Of a DNA stretch of 48,099 nt, positions 17,376 through 25,394 are shown piece after piece; position 1 is the stretch's first letter, and the number at the start of each line of letters is the position of its first letter. The position numbers and the translations under genes are program-made. This DNA is from Hyphomicrobium sp. (lineage in GTDB: Bacteria; Pseudomonadota; Alphaproteobacteria; Rhizobiales; Hyphomicrobiaceae), in NCBI GenBank assembly GCA_002928395.1, contig PEQZ01000005.1, positions 1 to 48,099 of the forward strand, written 5' to 3'. The notes beneath the pieces were generated by a model that worked only from the letters and a program-made list of their open reading frames with translations, had not been told where the DNA came from and searched no databases.

Positions 17376-17891
17376 ATGGCGGCGGTTTGGGATGTTCTCG
17401 GGATACTCGACCCGCGTGGACGACTGAGCCGCAAAGGGCTGTTGGCGGTGGCGGGCTGGCTGCTGGCTGCTGATGTCGCCATGGTGGTCTTGATCTGGCT
17501 GACGGGCATTGGCTTGGCCGGCGAGGTCGCGCTGGCCTTCAAGCTCGCAAGCGTTTGGATCGCGACCGTGGCGGTGGCCCGGCGGCTGCATGACCTCGAC
17601 CTCAGCGCCTGGTGGATCGCCAAGGCCATGGCCGCGTTCATCGGCTGGTCGATTGTCGTGTCGGTCGTGTTGCTGACGGCGTTTCACGCCGCCGACGCGC
17701 TGAACCCTCGGCACATAGCGTTCTGGCTGAACGTGACGGCGACGTGCCTGCCGGTGCTGGGCGCGATCTTGTGGGTGCACATCGCCAAGGGGACGCCGGG
17801 CGCGAACCGATATGGCCCAGAGCCGGGTGCGAAAGGGTTCGCGGCGTCCGATGAGGATGTGCACTCGGAGAGTGCGGAACAGCCGGCGTAG
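17376..17891 (+). CDS. DUF805 family membrane protein
   Basis: A 171-residue inner-membrane protein of the DUF805 family, function unknown. Family marks are LDPRGRLSRKG near the N-terminus, VARRLHDLDLSAWW in the middle and AKGTPGANRYGPEP near the C-terminus. About four membrane helices lie between. GAGAGG lies eight bases before the ATG and supports this start. The gene stands alone between pccA and a convergent LysR gene. Confidence 0.88.
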   Translation: MAAVWDVLGILDPRGRLSRKGLLAVAGWLLAADVAMVVLIWLTGIGLAGEVALAFKLASVWIATVAVARRLHDLDLSAWWIAKAMAAFIGWSIVVSVVLLTAFHAADALNPRHIAFWLNVTATCLPVLGAILWVHIAKGTPGANRYGPEPGAKGFAASDEDVHSESAEQPA

Positions 17892-17926
17892 GCCTCGCGA
17901 AGGGCGGAGCTGATGCGGCCAGTGGA

Positions 17927-18775
17927 TCAGCCGAGCTTGGCCGCCTCGCGCCTCAGACCGGCAAGAATCGGCGCATAGGCCTCTTCATCGCGCGCTTCCG
18001 GATAAACCATGAACACGGGGTAGTTGAATTTGCGGGCGCGCTTGGGCTGCTTCAATCGGCCCCGCGCGATGAGCGTCTTCACCATTCGCAAGGGAAAGTA
18101 GGCCGACGCTGGATTGGCCAAAAGGTAGTCGATGCCGATCGAGCCGAGATCGAGGTTGAGGCCGGGGTTCGACAGCTCAGGATACTCGGCCGCATGGTCC
18201 TCTTGAAAATCCGAGCCCCAGTCGATGAACACATAGTCACTTGCCCCCCGCCCCAGAGCGGTCCTGGCGCTGGTCACCAGCACGAATTCCTCATCGAACA
18301 GATGCTCGATCGTCAACCCGGGCGGCTGCGTCGGCCGGTACATGAGCGCGAGATCGAGGGTGCCTTCGATCAGCCGCTGGGTCAGCACGGAGGACAGCCC
18401 GGAGCTGGCCGAGACCGAGATGTCGGGGATGTTCGAACGCATCCACGAGACCCACTTGAGCAAAAAACCGTCCCACAAACTGCCCGGCGCGCCGACCGAA
18501 AGATGGTCGCGATGCAGGGCCGAGAGGTTGATTTCGAGTTGCGCGTGCTGCCAGACGCGGATCAGTGCGAGCGCGTGCTTTTGGAACTGGTTGCCAGCGC
18601 CGGTCAGCTCCGCGCCGAACTTCGAGCGCTCGAACAGCGGACGTCCGAGTATGTCCTCGAGCCCCTTGATGCGGGCGGAAACGGTCGATTGAGTGATGTT
18701 CATCTTGCGGGCGGCATCGATAAAGCTGCCGGTTTCGGCGACCATCAGGAAGGTGCGTGCGAGGTTGATATCCAT
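17927..18775 (-). CDS. LysR family transcriptional regulator
   Basis: A 282-residue LysR-type regulator. The N-terminal helix-turn-helix is MDINLARTFLMVAETGSF (1-18) followed by AARKMNITQSTVSARIKGLE. The rest is a periplasmic-binding-like effector domain (HLSVGAPGSLWDGFLLKW and GTLDLALMYRPTQPP). The ATG at 18775 is chosen because it opens the helix-turn-helix at its normal position; a TTG at 18796 would add seven residues. It is divergent from the small Lys/Ala/Pro gene, with about 175 bp between them, where its own and neighbouring operators would be expected. Target and effector are unknown. Confidence 0.92.
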   Translation of the reverse strand: MDINLARTFLMVAETGSFIDAARKMNITQSTVSARIKGLEDILGRPLFERSKFGAELTGAGNQFQKHALALIRVWQHAQLEINLSALHRDHLSVGAPGSLWDGFLLKWVSWMRSNIPDISVSASSGLSSVLTQRLIEGTLDLALMYRPTQPPGLTIEHLFDEEFVLVTSARTALGRGASDYVFIDWGSDFQEDHAAEYPELSNPGLNLDLGSIGIDYLLANPASAYFPLRMVKTLIARGRLKQPKRARKFNYPVFMVYPEARDEEAYAPILAGLRREAAKLG

Positions 18776-18911
18776 GGATTTGCCCGGTAGGCTCAACGCA
18801 TACGAGGCTATCTATCGAAATCTTCGATAGTAGTCACCGGAAAATTCCGTTTGTGGATGGGCTTGAATCTCACCAAATTCTCGTTGGCCCGATCGAGTCG
18901 GGTTTAAATCG

Positions 18912-18928
18912 GTCCGGGTTTACCGGAC
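18912..18928. promoter_or_regulatory. Short hairpin in the leader of the Lys/Ala/Pro gene
   Basis: GTCCGG (18912-18917) and CCGGAC (18923-18928) form a perfect 6-bp stem with a 5-base loop, 23 bp before the start of the 29-residue gene. It could stabilise the transcript or influence ribosome access. Its function is inferred only from position. Confidence 0.3.
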
Positions 18929-18951
18929 TACCAATGGAAGGACCAAGCACC

Positions 18952-19041
18952 ATGAAGGCACCTGCAAAGAAGCCCGCCGCGAAGAAGCCCGCCGCCAAGG
19001 CCGCACCCGCCAAGAAGCCAGCTGCCAAGAAGAAGAAGTAA
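18952..19041 (+). CDS. 29-residue Lys/Ala/Pro-rich histone-like peptide
   Basis: A 29-residue peptide made only of Lys, Ala and Pro after its start, in the pattern KKPAAKKPAAK, ending in four lysines. The composition resembles the tails of H1-like and AlgP-type bacterial proteins, so nucleic-acid binding is a reasonable guess. A Shine-Dalgarno GGAAGGA lies about ten bases upstream and favours this ATG over one at 18934. A secreted acidic protein gene follows after 33 bp. It could be dismissed as a low-complexity frame, but the start signal and clean stop argue for a gene. Confidence 0.6.
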   Translation: MKAPAKKPAAKKPAAKAAPAKKPAAKKKK

Positions 19042-19074
19042 CCAGTTTAGCCAACGGGCCTAGGAGCAGCCGCA

Positions 19075-19419
19075 ATGTCCAGAGTGATCTCGGCGGCTGG
19101 TTTGTTCACAGCCCTTCTGTGGGCCTCGACCGCCGATGCGGTCTCGGTGACGAACCGCGATGACAAGGACGTCAAGCTCACTGTCATCGAGGGGGAGGCC
19201 AGGGGAGATCATATCCTGAGGCCATCCCAGGAGCTTAAAGAGGTCTGTCAGAAGGGCTGCATCATCCGCCTCAACGACAGCGAGAACGACGAGTACGAGC
19301 TAGAAGGCTCGGAAGTCGTATCGATTGAGGAGGGTTATCTCTATTACGACGGGCCAGACGTGCCTGCAGAGTCGGAATCCGGCGCTGCTGGCCAGCCCTC
19401 CGAGCCCAGGAAGCAGTAG
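19075..19419 (+). CDS. Secreted acidic protein of unknown function
   Basis: A 114-residue protein with a signal peptide (residues about 1-22, GLFTALLWASTADA). The mature part is acidic: VTNRDDKDVKLTVIEGEA, a Cys pair in EVCQKGCIIRL, then SENDEYELEGSEVVSIEEG. The two cysteines four residues apart could form a disulfide. I do not recognise a characterised family. It follows the Lys/Ala/Pro peptide gene and is followed by a strong terminator, so the two probably form one transcript. Confidence 0.8.
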   Translation: MSRVISAAGLFTALLWASTADAVSVTNRDDKDVKLTVIEGEARGDHILRPSQELKEVCQKGCIIRLNDSENDEYELEGSEVVSIEEGYLYYDGPDVPAESESGAAGQPSEPRKQ

Positions 19420-19451
19420 AGAAACACCCATATCCGTTGGCGCTAGTTCAT

Positions 19452-19489
19452 GCACCCGTTCCACGAGTTGGAGCGGGTGCTCTTTGTTT
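19452..19489 (+). terminator. Intrinsic terminator
   Basis: GCACCCGTTCC (19452-19462) pairs with GGAGCGGGTGC (19470-19480), 11 bp with one wobble, followed by TCTTTGTTT. It lies 30 bp after the stop of the secreted acidic protein gene. Confidence 0.65.
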
Positions 19490-19536
19490 GGGTGCTCTCT
19501 TTCTTTGGGTGCGCAGAGTGAGATCACGGGTATCGA

Positions 19537-20340
19537 TCAGTTTCGCCCCGACGCCGGCGTGACGGCCAAGGCGTCGCTTTTCGTGCACTGGAGTGGGCAC
19601 GGAGCGTCGACCAACGTACCGAAGACGTCATCGAATGCCGCCCGCAGGGCCAGATCCACAGCTTCCATCGATGCCGTGCGACCGAGATCGGCGAGGCTGG
19701 TGACGCCATGACCGGCGATGCCACAGGGCACGATACCGGCGAAATGATCGAGATCTGGTGCGACGTTGATCGACAGGCCATGCAGGCTGACCCACGACTT
19801 CAGTCTGACGCCGATGGCCGCGATCTTGTCCTCGCGCGCGTCGGGGTGGTTGGGCGCACCGGGTCGCCGAACCCAGACGCCGACTCGACCCTCGCGGGTC
19901 TCACCGTCGACGCCGAGCCGGGCCAAGGCCCCAATGACGCAATCCTCGATCGCGCCGACGAAGCTGCGGACATCGCGGCCGCGCATGCCGACGTCGAGCA
20001 TCAGGTAGGCAACGCGTTGTCCAGGGCCATGGTAGGTGAACTGTCCGCCGCGGCGGGTCTCGTGAACCGGAAACCGGTCCGGCATGAGCAAGTCCGCGCG
20101 TCGCGAACTGCTGCCCGCGGTGTAGAGCGCAGGGTGCTCGACCAGCCAGACCAGTTCGGAAGCGTCACCGCGCCGGATGGCCGCCGCGCGCGCTTCCATG
20201 AATTCGACGGCCTCGACGTAGCCGACCGGAACGCCGGTCCGCGCCCAGGCGATTGTGGCATCGGGATCGCGGTGCAACAGGCGACGCGGATGAGCTTGAA
20301 TGAGCGGCATGGACGGAATGTGATGGTTTGATGGGCGCAT
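19537..20340 (-). CDS. lipB: Octanoyltransferase (lipoate biosynthesis)
   Basis: A 267-residue LipB, which moves octanoyl from acyl carrier protein to the lipoyl domains of 2-oxoacid dehydrogenases, the first step of lipoate synthesis. The substrate-binding block [17 protein letters not shown] (96-112) is standard. The catalytic pair is Lys172 in [10 protein letters not shown] and Cys206 in GIVPCGI. GGAAG about eight bases upstream supports the ATG at 20340; a second ATG at 20310 is possible. The C-terminal extension after about 245 is poorly conserved. No lipA is adjacent. Confidence 0.95.
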   Translation of the reverse strand: MRPSNHHIPSMPLIQAHPRRLLHRDPDATIAWARTGVPVGYVEAVEFMEARAAAIRRGDASELVWLVEHPALYTAGSSSRRADLLMPDRFPVHETRRGGQFTYHGPGQRVAYLMLDVGMRGRDVRSFVGAIEDCVIGALARLGVDGETREGRVGVWVRRPGAPNHPDAREDKIAAIGVRLKSWVSLHGLSINVAPDLDHFAGIVPCGIAGHGVTSLADLGRTASMEAVDLALRAAFDDVFGTLVDAPCPLQCTKSDALAVTPASGRN

Positions 20341-20403
20341 GTCGAGCTTCCAGCTTGCCAGGGATCGAGGGCTCTGTTAGTTGAGCCGACCTCGGGGTGG
20401 CGC

Positions 20404-20432
20404 TTGTTCGCTGTTCCGAGGTTCGCTATATC
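20404..20432 (+). promoter_or_regulatory. Likely promoter of tRNA-Leu
   Basis: TTGTTC (20404-20409) and TATATC (20427-20432) are separated by 17 bases, and the tRNA begins 23 bases after the -10 element. The layout fits a housekeeping-sigma promoter. Confidence 0.5.
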
Positions 20433-20455
20433 AGTGAACAGTTCGCCTGGGACTT

Positions 20456-20542
20456 GCGGTCGTGGCGGAATTGGTAGACGCACTACCTTGAGGTGGTAGC
20501 GCTGGAAACGGCGTGGAAGTTCGAGTCTTCTCGTCCGCACCA
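20456..20542 (+). tRNA. tRNA-Leu (GAG anticodon)
   Basis: An 87-base class II tRNA with an encoded 3' CCA. The D arm contains GAATTGGTAGA. The anticodon arm CTACC-TTGAGGT-GGTAG has anticodon GAG at 20490-20492. A long variable arm (CGCTGGAAACGGCG) and the T arm GGAAG-TTCGAGT-CTTCT follow. The acceptor stem pairs GCGGTCG with CGTCCGC but contains a T-T mismatch at positions 5 and 68. Confidence 0.95.
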
Positions 20543-20603
20543 GTCCCTGGTTGCATACAGCATACGCCCCCGCTCTTGCTGGGCGCGCGCTCCTGATGAA
20601 AGC

Positions 20604-20630
20604 AAGGCGGGCCGCGAGGTCCGCCTTTTT
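20604..20630 (+). terminator. Intrinsic terminator after tRNA-Leu
   Basis: AAGGCGGGCC (20604-20613) pairs with GGTCCGCCTT (20618-20627) through a GCGA loop, with one wobble, and is followed by T residues to 20630. It lies 60 bp past the tRNA end. Confidence 0.7.
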
Positions 20631-20878
20631 CAGTTGGGCGATCAGCTGGTCCGGCAGATGATTGCCGCCCGTGGATCACCTGGACTGCGTTCGGTTCGGA
20701 TGGGATCGCCGTCGCCACGTACGTGCGCTCCAAAACGCCTTGTTCCAGTGTCGGAGCGACGCTCGCGATGAATGTGTGCCACATCCAACTCGACTGATCG
20801 GGCGCTCGGGCATGAGGGTCGGCCTCGGATCGCACTTGCTCTTGCGAGGTGCCCTTGGCTTCCAGCCGACTGGGGCCA
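20631..20878. other. Intergenic stretch with nothing recognised
   Basis: Between the tRNA terminator and the end of the first deacetylase gene I see no gene, repeat or clear structure. Confidence 0.5.
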
Positions 20879-22114
20879 TTACTCGTCGATGCGGTTGCGG
20901 AGGGTCGGCTTTACCCGTGTCGACCAGCCGCCGTTGTGGGGCGTTGCGCTGGCGTTCGACTGAGGCAGCCGCCGACTGGCACGCTCGCGCGGCTTTCGGT
21001 CGGGATCGGGTGACGACGCGGAGGCAATGCGCGGCCGCGGTGGAGGCGCCAGCACCGTAACCTGGATTTGCGCCGCCGCATCCGGACCGCGACCGGCAAC
21101 CACGACCGCGCGTGCAGCGCCTGCCGGGGCGGCTGTTGCAGCGCCCGAAACGGTGGCCGGAGCAGTCGCTGGTTCTCCGGCAATCTCGCCTGTTTTCTGT
21201 GGTCCCGTCGTTCCATAGAAGGGCACCAAGGTCGGTTTACCCTCGGTGGGCGCCACCGACTTGGCCATCAGCGGCGTCAGCGTACTTGCAAACTCGGCGA
21301 CCGGGACAAGGGGCGACTTCGACTGCAAGTGCACGACCTTGTACCCGCGCGACTTGAGCTCAGCGAGGATCTGCGGAAGGGCTTTTGCCGTAGCGGCCTT
21401 GATGTCGTGGAACAGCACGATCCCGCCCTGGCGCGCCTCGATGCGGTCGAGGGTCAGGCGGGCTAGGCGAGAGGGATCGCCAATGTAGCTGTCGTTGGAG
21501 ACGACATCGACCGTGAAAGTTGCGATGCCGCGCGACTGCAGGTGGGCGAGCAGCGTTGGGTTGTCGCTCAGCCCCGGAAAGCGGAAAAACGGAGCGATCG
21601 GCTCCCCGGCCGCCAGCGCGATCGCCGCGAACCCTCGCTCGATCTCGTCCAAGGCGCGTTCGGGCTTCAGTCGTGCGATGTTGAGCGGGTGGGTGTGGGT
21701 GTGCCCGCCGAGCGTATGGCCGCGGGCGAGTACGTCTTTGACCGAGGCCGGGTAGGCCAGCGCCATCTTGCCGACCGAGAAGAACGTCGCCTTGGTGCAG
21801 TGGCGGTCGAGCGTATCGAGGATCGATTTCGTGATCCACGGCAGCGGGCCGTCGTCGAATGTCAGAACGACCTCTTTGGGGCCCAGGAAGGTGTCCTCCT
21901 TGGCGTACTTGGTGATGTCGCCGTAGAGCGGTCCGGATGCCGCATCGATTTCGACGATGCGCGCAACCCCGAGCGCGGCCGATGCCGACGGGCAGCCGCC
22001 GTTTGGCCGCGTCAGCGCCTCCTGGGTGGCCTGGGCCATCGCCGCGGTGGTGCCTGGAGCGGCTCCGAGAAGTGTTGCGATGGCGGCGACCGCAGCCCGC
22101 ATGACGACGTGCAT
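20879..22114 (-). CDS. Polysaccharide deacetylase, exported (NodB-like)
   Basis: A 411-residue exported carbohydrate esterase 4 enzyme, which removes N-acetyl groups from cell-wall or exopolysaccharide sugars with a metal ion. A signal peptide covers about 1-27. The NodB domain starts with VVLTFDDGP (82-90; Asp87 and Asp88). The metal histidines are His138 and His142 in GGHTHTHP, and FFRFPG and VLFHD follow. A divergent group mark in the family is the leading block CPSASAALGVARIVEID. After about residue 300 comes a Pro/Ala-rich tail of about 110 residues, low complexity and ending in basic residues. It is the second gene of a tandem pair with the paralogue at 22291, 176 bp upstream. Confidence 0.92.
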   Translation of the reverse strand: MHVVMRAAVAAIATLLGAAPGTTAAMAQATQEALTRPNGGCPSASAALGVARIVEIDAASGPLYGDITKYAKEDTFLGPKEVVLTFDDGPLPWITKSILDTLDRHCTKATFFSVGKMALAYPASVKDVLARGHTLGGHTHTHPLNIARLKPERALDEIERGFAAIALAAGEPIAPFFRFPGLSDNPTLLAHLQSRGIATFTVDVVSNDSYIGDPSRLARLTLDRIEARQGGIVLFHDIKAATAKALPQILAELKSRGYKVVHLQSKSPLVPVAEFASTLTPLMAKSVAPTEGKPTLVPFYGTTGPQKTGEIAGEPATAPATVSGAATAAPAGAARAVVVAGRGPDAAAQIQVTVLAPPPRPRIASASSPDPDRKPRERASRRLPQSNASATPHNGGWSTRVKPTLRNRIDE

Positions 22115-22290
22115 GGGCCCGTCCCGTAGTTGGTTGTTCGTTGTTCGTCAGAGTATTGACGGACCATCGGCGAATTCGGCGACCGTTGCAACAGCGTGCC
22201 GGTGTGGAACGCAATTTCGCGGGAAGGCGTGGCGCGCGGGCAAGGGCTGGCGAGCCCATCGAGATCCATCAATCTGCACCGGAGTGCGGC

Positions 22291-23487
22291 TCAGTAGTCG
22301 CGGAACATCTTGGTCGCCCAGTCGTCGTCCGGCGCGCGCCATTTCGAACGCGGCGGTGCGGCGGCGGGCGGCGTCGGCGGCGGCCCGGGTTGTGTGATGG
22401 CCTGCGGCGGCGGATTGCCCTGCGCGGCGGTTGCTCCGGACGAGGGCGCAAGTGCCGGTGGCACCCGCAGAGCCGCAGGCCGCGTGTCGGCGCGTCCGGC
22501 CTGCGTGGCATCGCCCGGTGACACCGGCCAGACGATGGCGCGGTTGGCGAGCGGCGACTTGGCAGCGGCCAGTTGCTTGCGCGAAAGCTCCTTGTCGGCC
22601 AGCGCGTCATACTCAGGCAGCGTCGTAGCCGGCGTTTTGCTGATCATGTGCACGACCTTGAAGCCGCGCTTTTTCAGCTCGCCGAGGAGGCCAGCGAGCG
22701 CACCGGCGGTCGAAGGCTGAATGTCGTGGAACAGAAGGATACCCTTCCGCTTCTGGGCAAGTTGCTTGAGGATCGTGGTGTGCACCTCGGCCGGGTCCTT
22801 GGTGCGGTAGTCGACGCTGTCGACGTCGATCGAAAAGATGCCGTTGTCGCGCGTCCCGAGGTGCGCGATCATCGCCCGGCTGTCGGCCAGGAATGGAAAG
22901 CGGAAAAACGGCGCCGTGGGCTGTCCCGCGGCTTTGCGCACGGCGCTGATGGCGAGTTCGACCTCGCCCTTGGCCATGCTGCCCGCCGTGCGCATGTTCC
23001 GGTGCGACCAGGTGTGCGTGCCGATGGTGTGGCCGCGGCGCGCGGTCTCGCTTACGAGTTCGGGGTCGGCGACCGCCATCCGGCCGACGATGAAGAAGGT
23101 GGCCTTGGTGCACTGGGCGTCGAGCGCGTTGAGCACGGGCACCGTATAGGGGCGGAGCGGGCCGTCGTCGAAGGTGAGCACGACTTCGCCGTCGGCGAGG
23201 AAATCGTTGTCGCGGTACTGCTGCTGGCCGAACTGCTGTCCGCCAGCGGTGTTGATCTCGACCACGCGGGAGACGCCGAGCACATCGGTGCGGCCGGCGC
23301 ATTTGTCGGTCCGGGACGCGGCTTTGTCTCCGCGGGACGCAGCGGTGGATGCGGGCGCGGTGGTGGCCGGGGGCGCGGCCGTGACTGCGGTCTCCTGCGC
23401 GATCGCGTTGCCGCCAGTAACCGCTGGCATCACCAGACCAGGTATCGCCAGCAGAACAGCCGCCGAAAGTAAAAGCGCTGAGCGCAT
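22291..23487 (-). CDS. Polysaccharide deacetylase, exported, paralogue
   Basis: A 398-residue paralogue of the neighbouring deacetylase. A signal peptide (residues about 1-30) and an Ala/Thr linker precede the shared CAGRTDVLGVSRVVEINT block. The NodB motifs are TFDDGP (105-110), His158 and His162 in GTHTWSH, then FFRFPF and LLFHD. The C-terminal tail is Pro/Ala-rich and ends DDDWATKMFRDY, unlike the sister's tail. The ATG at 23487 is chosen for the signal peptide; the frame is open to 23655. A three-codon frame (ATG at 23498) ends in a TGATG overlap with this start. Both proteins keep all metal ligands, so both are probably active. Confidence 0.92.
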   Translation of the reverse strand: MRSALLLSAAVLLAIPGLVMPAVTGGNAIAQETAVTAAPPATTAPASTAASRGDKAASRTDKCAGRTDVLGVSRVVEINTAGGQQFGQQQYRDNDFLADGEVVLTFDDGPLRPYTVPVLNALDAQCTKATFFIVGRMAVADPELVSETARRGHTIGTHTWSHRNMRTAGSMAKGEVELAISAVRKAAGQPTAPFFRFPFLADSRAMIAHLGTRDNGIFSIDVDSVDYRTKDPAEVHTTILKQLAQKRKGILLFHDIQPSTAGALAGLLGELKKRGFKVVHMISKTPATTLPEYDALADKELSRKQLAAAKSPLANRAIVWPVSPGDATQAGRADTRPAALRVPPALAPSSGATAAQGNPPPQAITQPGPPPTPPAAAPPRSKWRAPDDDWATKMFRDY

Positions 23488-23757
23488 CAGATAGCCATTC
23501 CCCGTTCCCAGGCGCAATGAATGCGCGAACGTATACCGGCGTGGTGCCCGTATACTCGATCGCGGCAGTGTACCCGACACGGCGTTTCCGACAAAATGGC
23601 GGCGAAACCGCGCACCGGTATCGCGTTGTGACAATTGCGCATCGGGTGTTGCCATCGCAGGTCATGTGTTAAGGCCAAGACGTTAGGCGGATTCGAGGCG
23701 ACGTCGGCCCGGCATCATCCGGCGAGATCCGCAATACGACGCTCGGGAGCGTTTTTC

Positions 23758-23926
23758 GTGACGTTAGAACCCACCCTCAACGTAGATCTCGAAGACCGCC
23801 AGGCGCTCAGCGCTTCCGAACTCGTGCCGCAGGTTTCGGCCGCACTCGATGCCGGGGACGCCGCACGCGCTCGCACGCTGACCGCCGATCTCAAGACACC
23901 GATCTCGCCGACGTCATCGAGCTGTG
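23758..23926 (+). pseudogene. mgtE: Out-of-frame 5' part of mgtE
   Basis: A GTG at 23758 with GGGAG nine bases upstream starts a frame reading TLEPTLNVDLEDRQALSASE. It continues through LDAGDAARARTLTADL, the normal N-terminus of MgtE. The next residues expected, DTDLADVIEL, lie in a second frame, and SPDDRVALIQAL lies in a third. Two single-base losses, near 23895 (CTCAAGACACC) and near 23923 (GAGCTGTGTCG), explain this. Either the gene is damaged or the sequence contains two indel errors. If real, translation of the rest would have to restart at the GTG at 23924. Confidence 0.7.
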
Positions 23927-25138
23927 TCGCCCGACGACCGGGTGGCGTTGATCCAGGCGCTGGGCGCGGCATTCGACTACGAGGTGTTCTCCGAGCTCGA
24001 CGAGACGGTCCGCGACCAGCTCTCGGAGGCGCTGCCCAACGAGTTCCTCGCCAAGGCCGCCACCGAGCTCGACACCGACGACGCCGCCTATCTGATCGAA
24101 GGCCTCGATGCCGACGACCGGCAGGCGGTGCTCGCCCAGTTGCCGACCAGCGACCGCGAGGCGCTCGAGCGCAACTTCGAATACCCAGAAGAGACCGCTG
24201 GCCGGCTTATGCAGGCCGATTTCGTCGCGGTGGCGCCGTTCTGGACCGTCGGGCAGGTGATCGACCACATGCGCGACACCGAGGACCTGCCGGATCAGTT
24301 CACGGAAATCTTTGTCGTCGATCCGACATTCCGGGTGCTCGGCAGCGTCGAGCTGTCGCGACTGCTCAGGACCAAGCGGCAGGTGCGGGTCGATACCATC
24401 ATGAACGAGGACCGGCACGTGGTGCTGGCGAGCGCCGACCAGGAGGGCGTGGCCCGCCAGTTCGAGCGCTATGGCTTGATGTCGGCACCGGTCGTCGATG
24501 CCGAGAAGCGGCTGGTCGGTGTGGTGATGTTCGATGACGTGGTCGATGTCATCAAGGAAGAGGCCGAGGAGGACATGAAGAAGCTCGCCGGCGTGGGTGA
24601 CGAAAGCCTCGCCGACAGCGTGTACGAGACCGCCAAGAGCCGGGTGCCGTGGCTGGTCGTCAACCTTGGAACCGCGATGCTCGGATCGCTGGTCATTCAA
24701 CAGTTCGACGCGACCATCGAACAGATGGTGGCGCTGGCCGTACTGATGCCGGTGGTGGCGTCGATGGGTGGCAATGCCGGCACGCAGACCATGACGGTGA
24801 CGGTGCGCGCGCTCGCCACCAACAAGCTCGGACCGGTGAATGCGCCGCGGGTGATCACGCGCGAAGCCTTGGTCGGCCTCGTCAACGGGCTCATTCTGTC
24901 GACGATCATCGCGGTCGTGGTGTTCCTGTGGTTTGGCTCATCCAAGCTCGGCGCGGTGATCGGAGCTGCGATGATCGTCAACCTGTTCGCGGCCGCCGTA
25001 GCCGGCATCCTGATCCCGCTGGTGCTCGACCATTTCGATCTCGACCCGGCGCCTGCCTCGGGCGTGTTCGTCACTTTCGTGACCGACGTGGTCGGCTTCT
25101 TCGCGTTCCTTGGGCTTGCGGCATGGTTGTTGTTCTAG
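23924..25138 (+). CDS. mgtE: Magnesium transporter MgtE, main part
   Basis: A 404-residue frame covering almost all of MgtE, a homodimeric Mg2+ channel of the inner membrane gated by cytoplasmic magnesium sensing. It holds most of the helical N domain (LSEALPNEFLAKAATELDTD), two CBS domains (about 105-225; TIMNEDRHVVLA, MSAPVVDAEKRLVGVVMFDD), the connecting helix and five membrane helices. MPVVASMGGNAGTQTMTVTVRALA carries the conserved pore-region glycines. Full-length MgtE is about 450 residues; the missing N-terminal 50 lie just upstream in other frames. GTG at 23924 is only the first start codon in this frame, not a convincing true start. The gene converges with selO. Confidence 0.88.
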   Translation: MSPDDRVALIQALGAAFDYEVFSELDETVRDQLSEALPNEFLAKAATELDTDDAAYLIEGLDADDRQAVLAQLPTSDREALERNFEYPEETAGRLMQADFVAVAPFWTVGQVIDHMRDTEDLPDQFTEIFVVDPTFRVLGSVELSRLLRTKRQVRVDTIMNEDRHVVLASADQEGVARQFERYGLMSAPVVDAEKRLVGVVMFDDVVDVIKEEAEEDMKKLAGVGDESLADSVYETAKSRVPWLVVNLGTAMLGSLVIQQFDATIEQMVALAVLMPVVASMGGNAGTQTMTVTVRALATNKLGPVNAPRVITREALVGLVNGLILSTIIAVVVFLWFGSSKLGAVIGAAMIVNLFAAAVAGILIPLVLDHFDLDPAPASGVFVTFVTDVVGFFAFLGLAAWLLF

Positions 25139-25369
25139 GGGGTGTGCTCACACGCGCGAGTGTTCCCAATGGGACCCTTCTCCCACCACCCGCGTTCCCG
25201 GCCAAGCGCGGCCACCAGCCCTGGGGGCAGCGCGACACTCACAATTCCGCGCGCGAGCCGGGATCTTTACCTGGTCGCATCGGGCACCGGCACGACATCG
25301 TCGATCAGATCGCGCCACGTCGCGCGTGGAGCAAGTCTCCAACGTGTCGAAGCCAGCCCCCTCACCCTG

Positions 25370-25387
25370 CTCTCCCCAAGGGGAGAG
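25370..25387. repeat. Short perfect inverted repeat between mgtE and selO
   Basis: CTCTCCCC-AA-GGGGAGAG lies in the gap between two converging genes. Similar CTCTCCCC/GGGGAGAG intergenic palindromes are common in GC-rich proteobacteria and often sit at gene ends. It could act as a transcript end for either gene but lacks a T tract. Confidence 0.45.
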
Positions 25388-25394
25388 GGGACCA

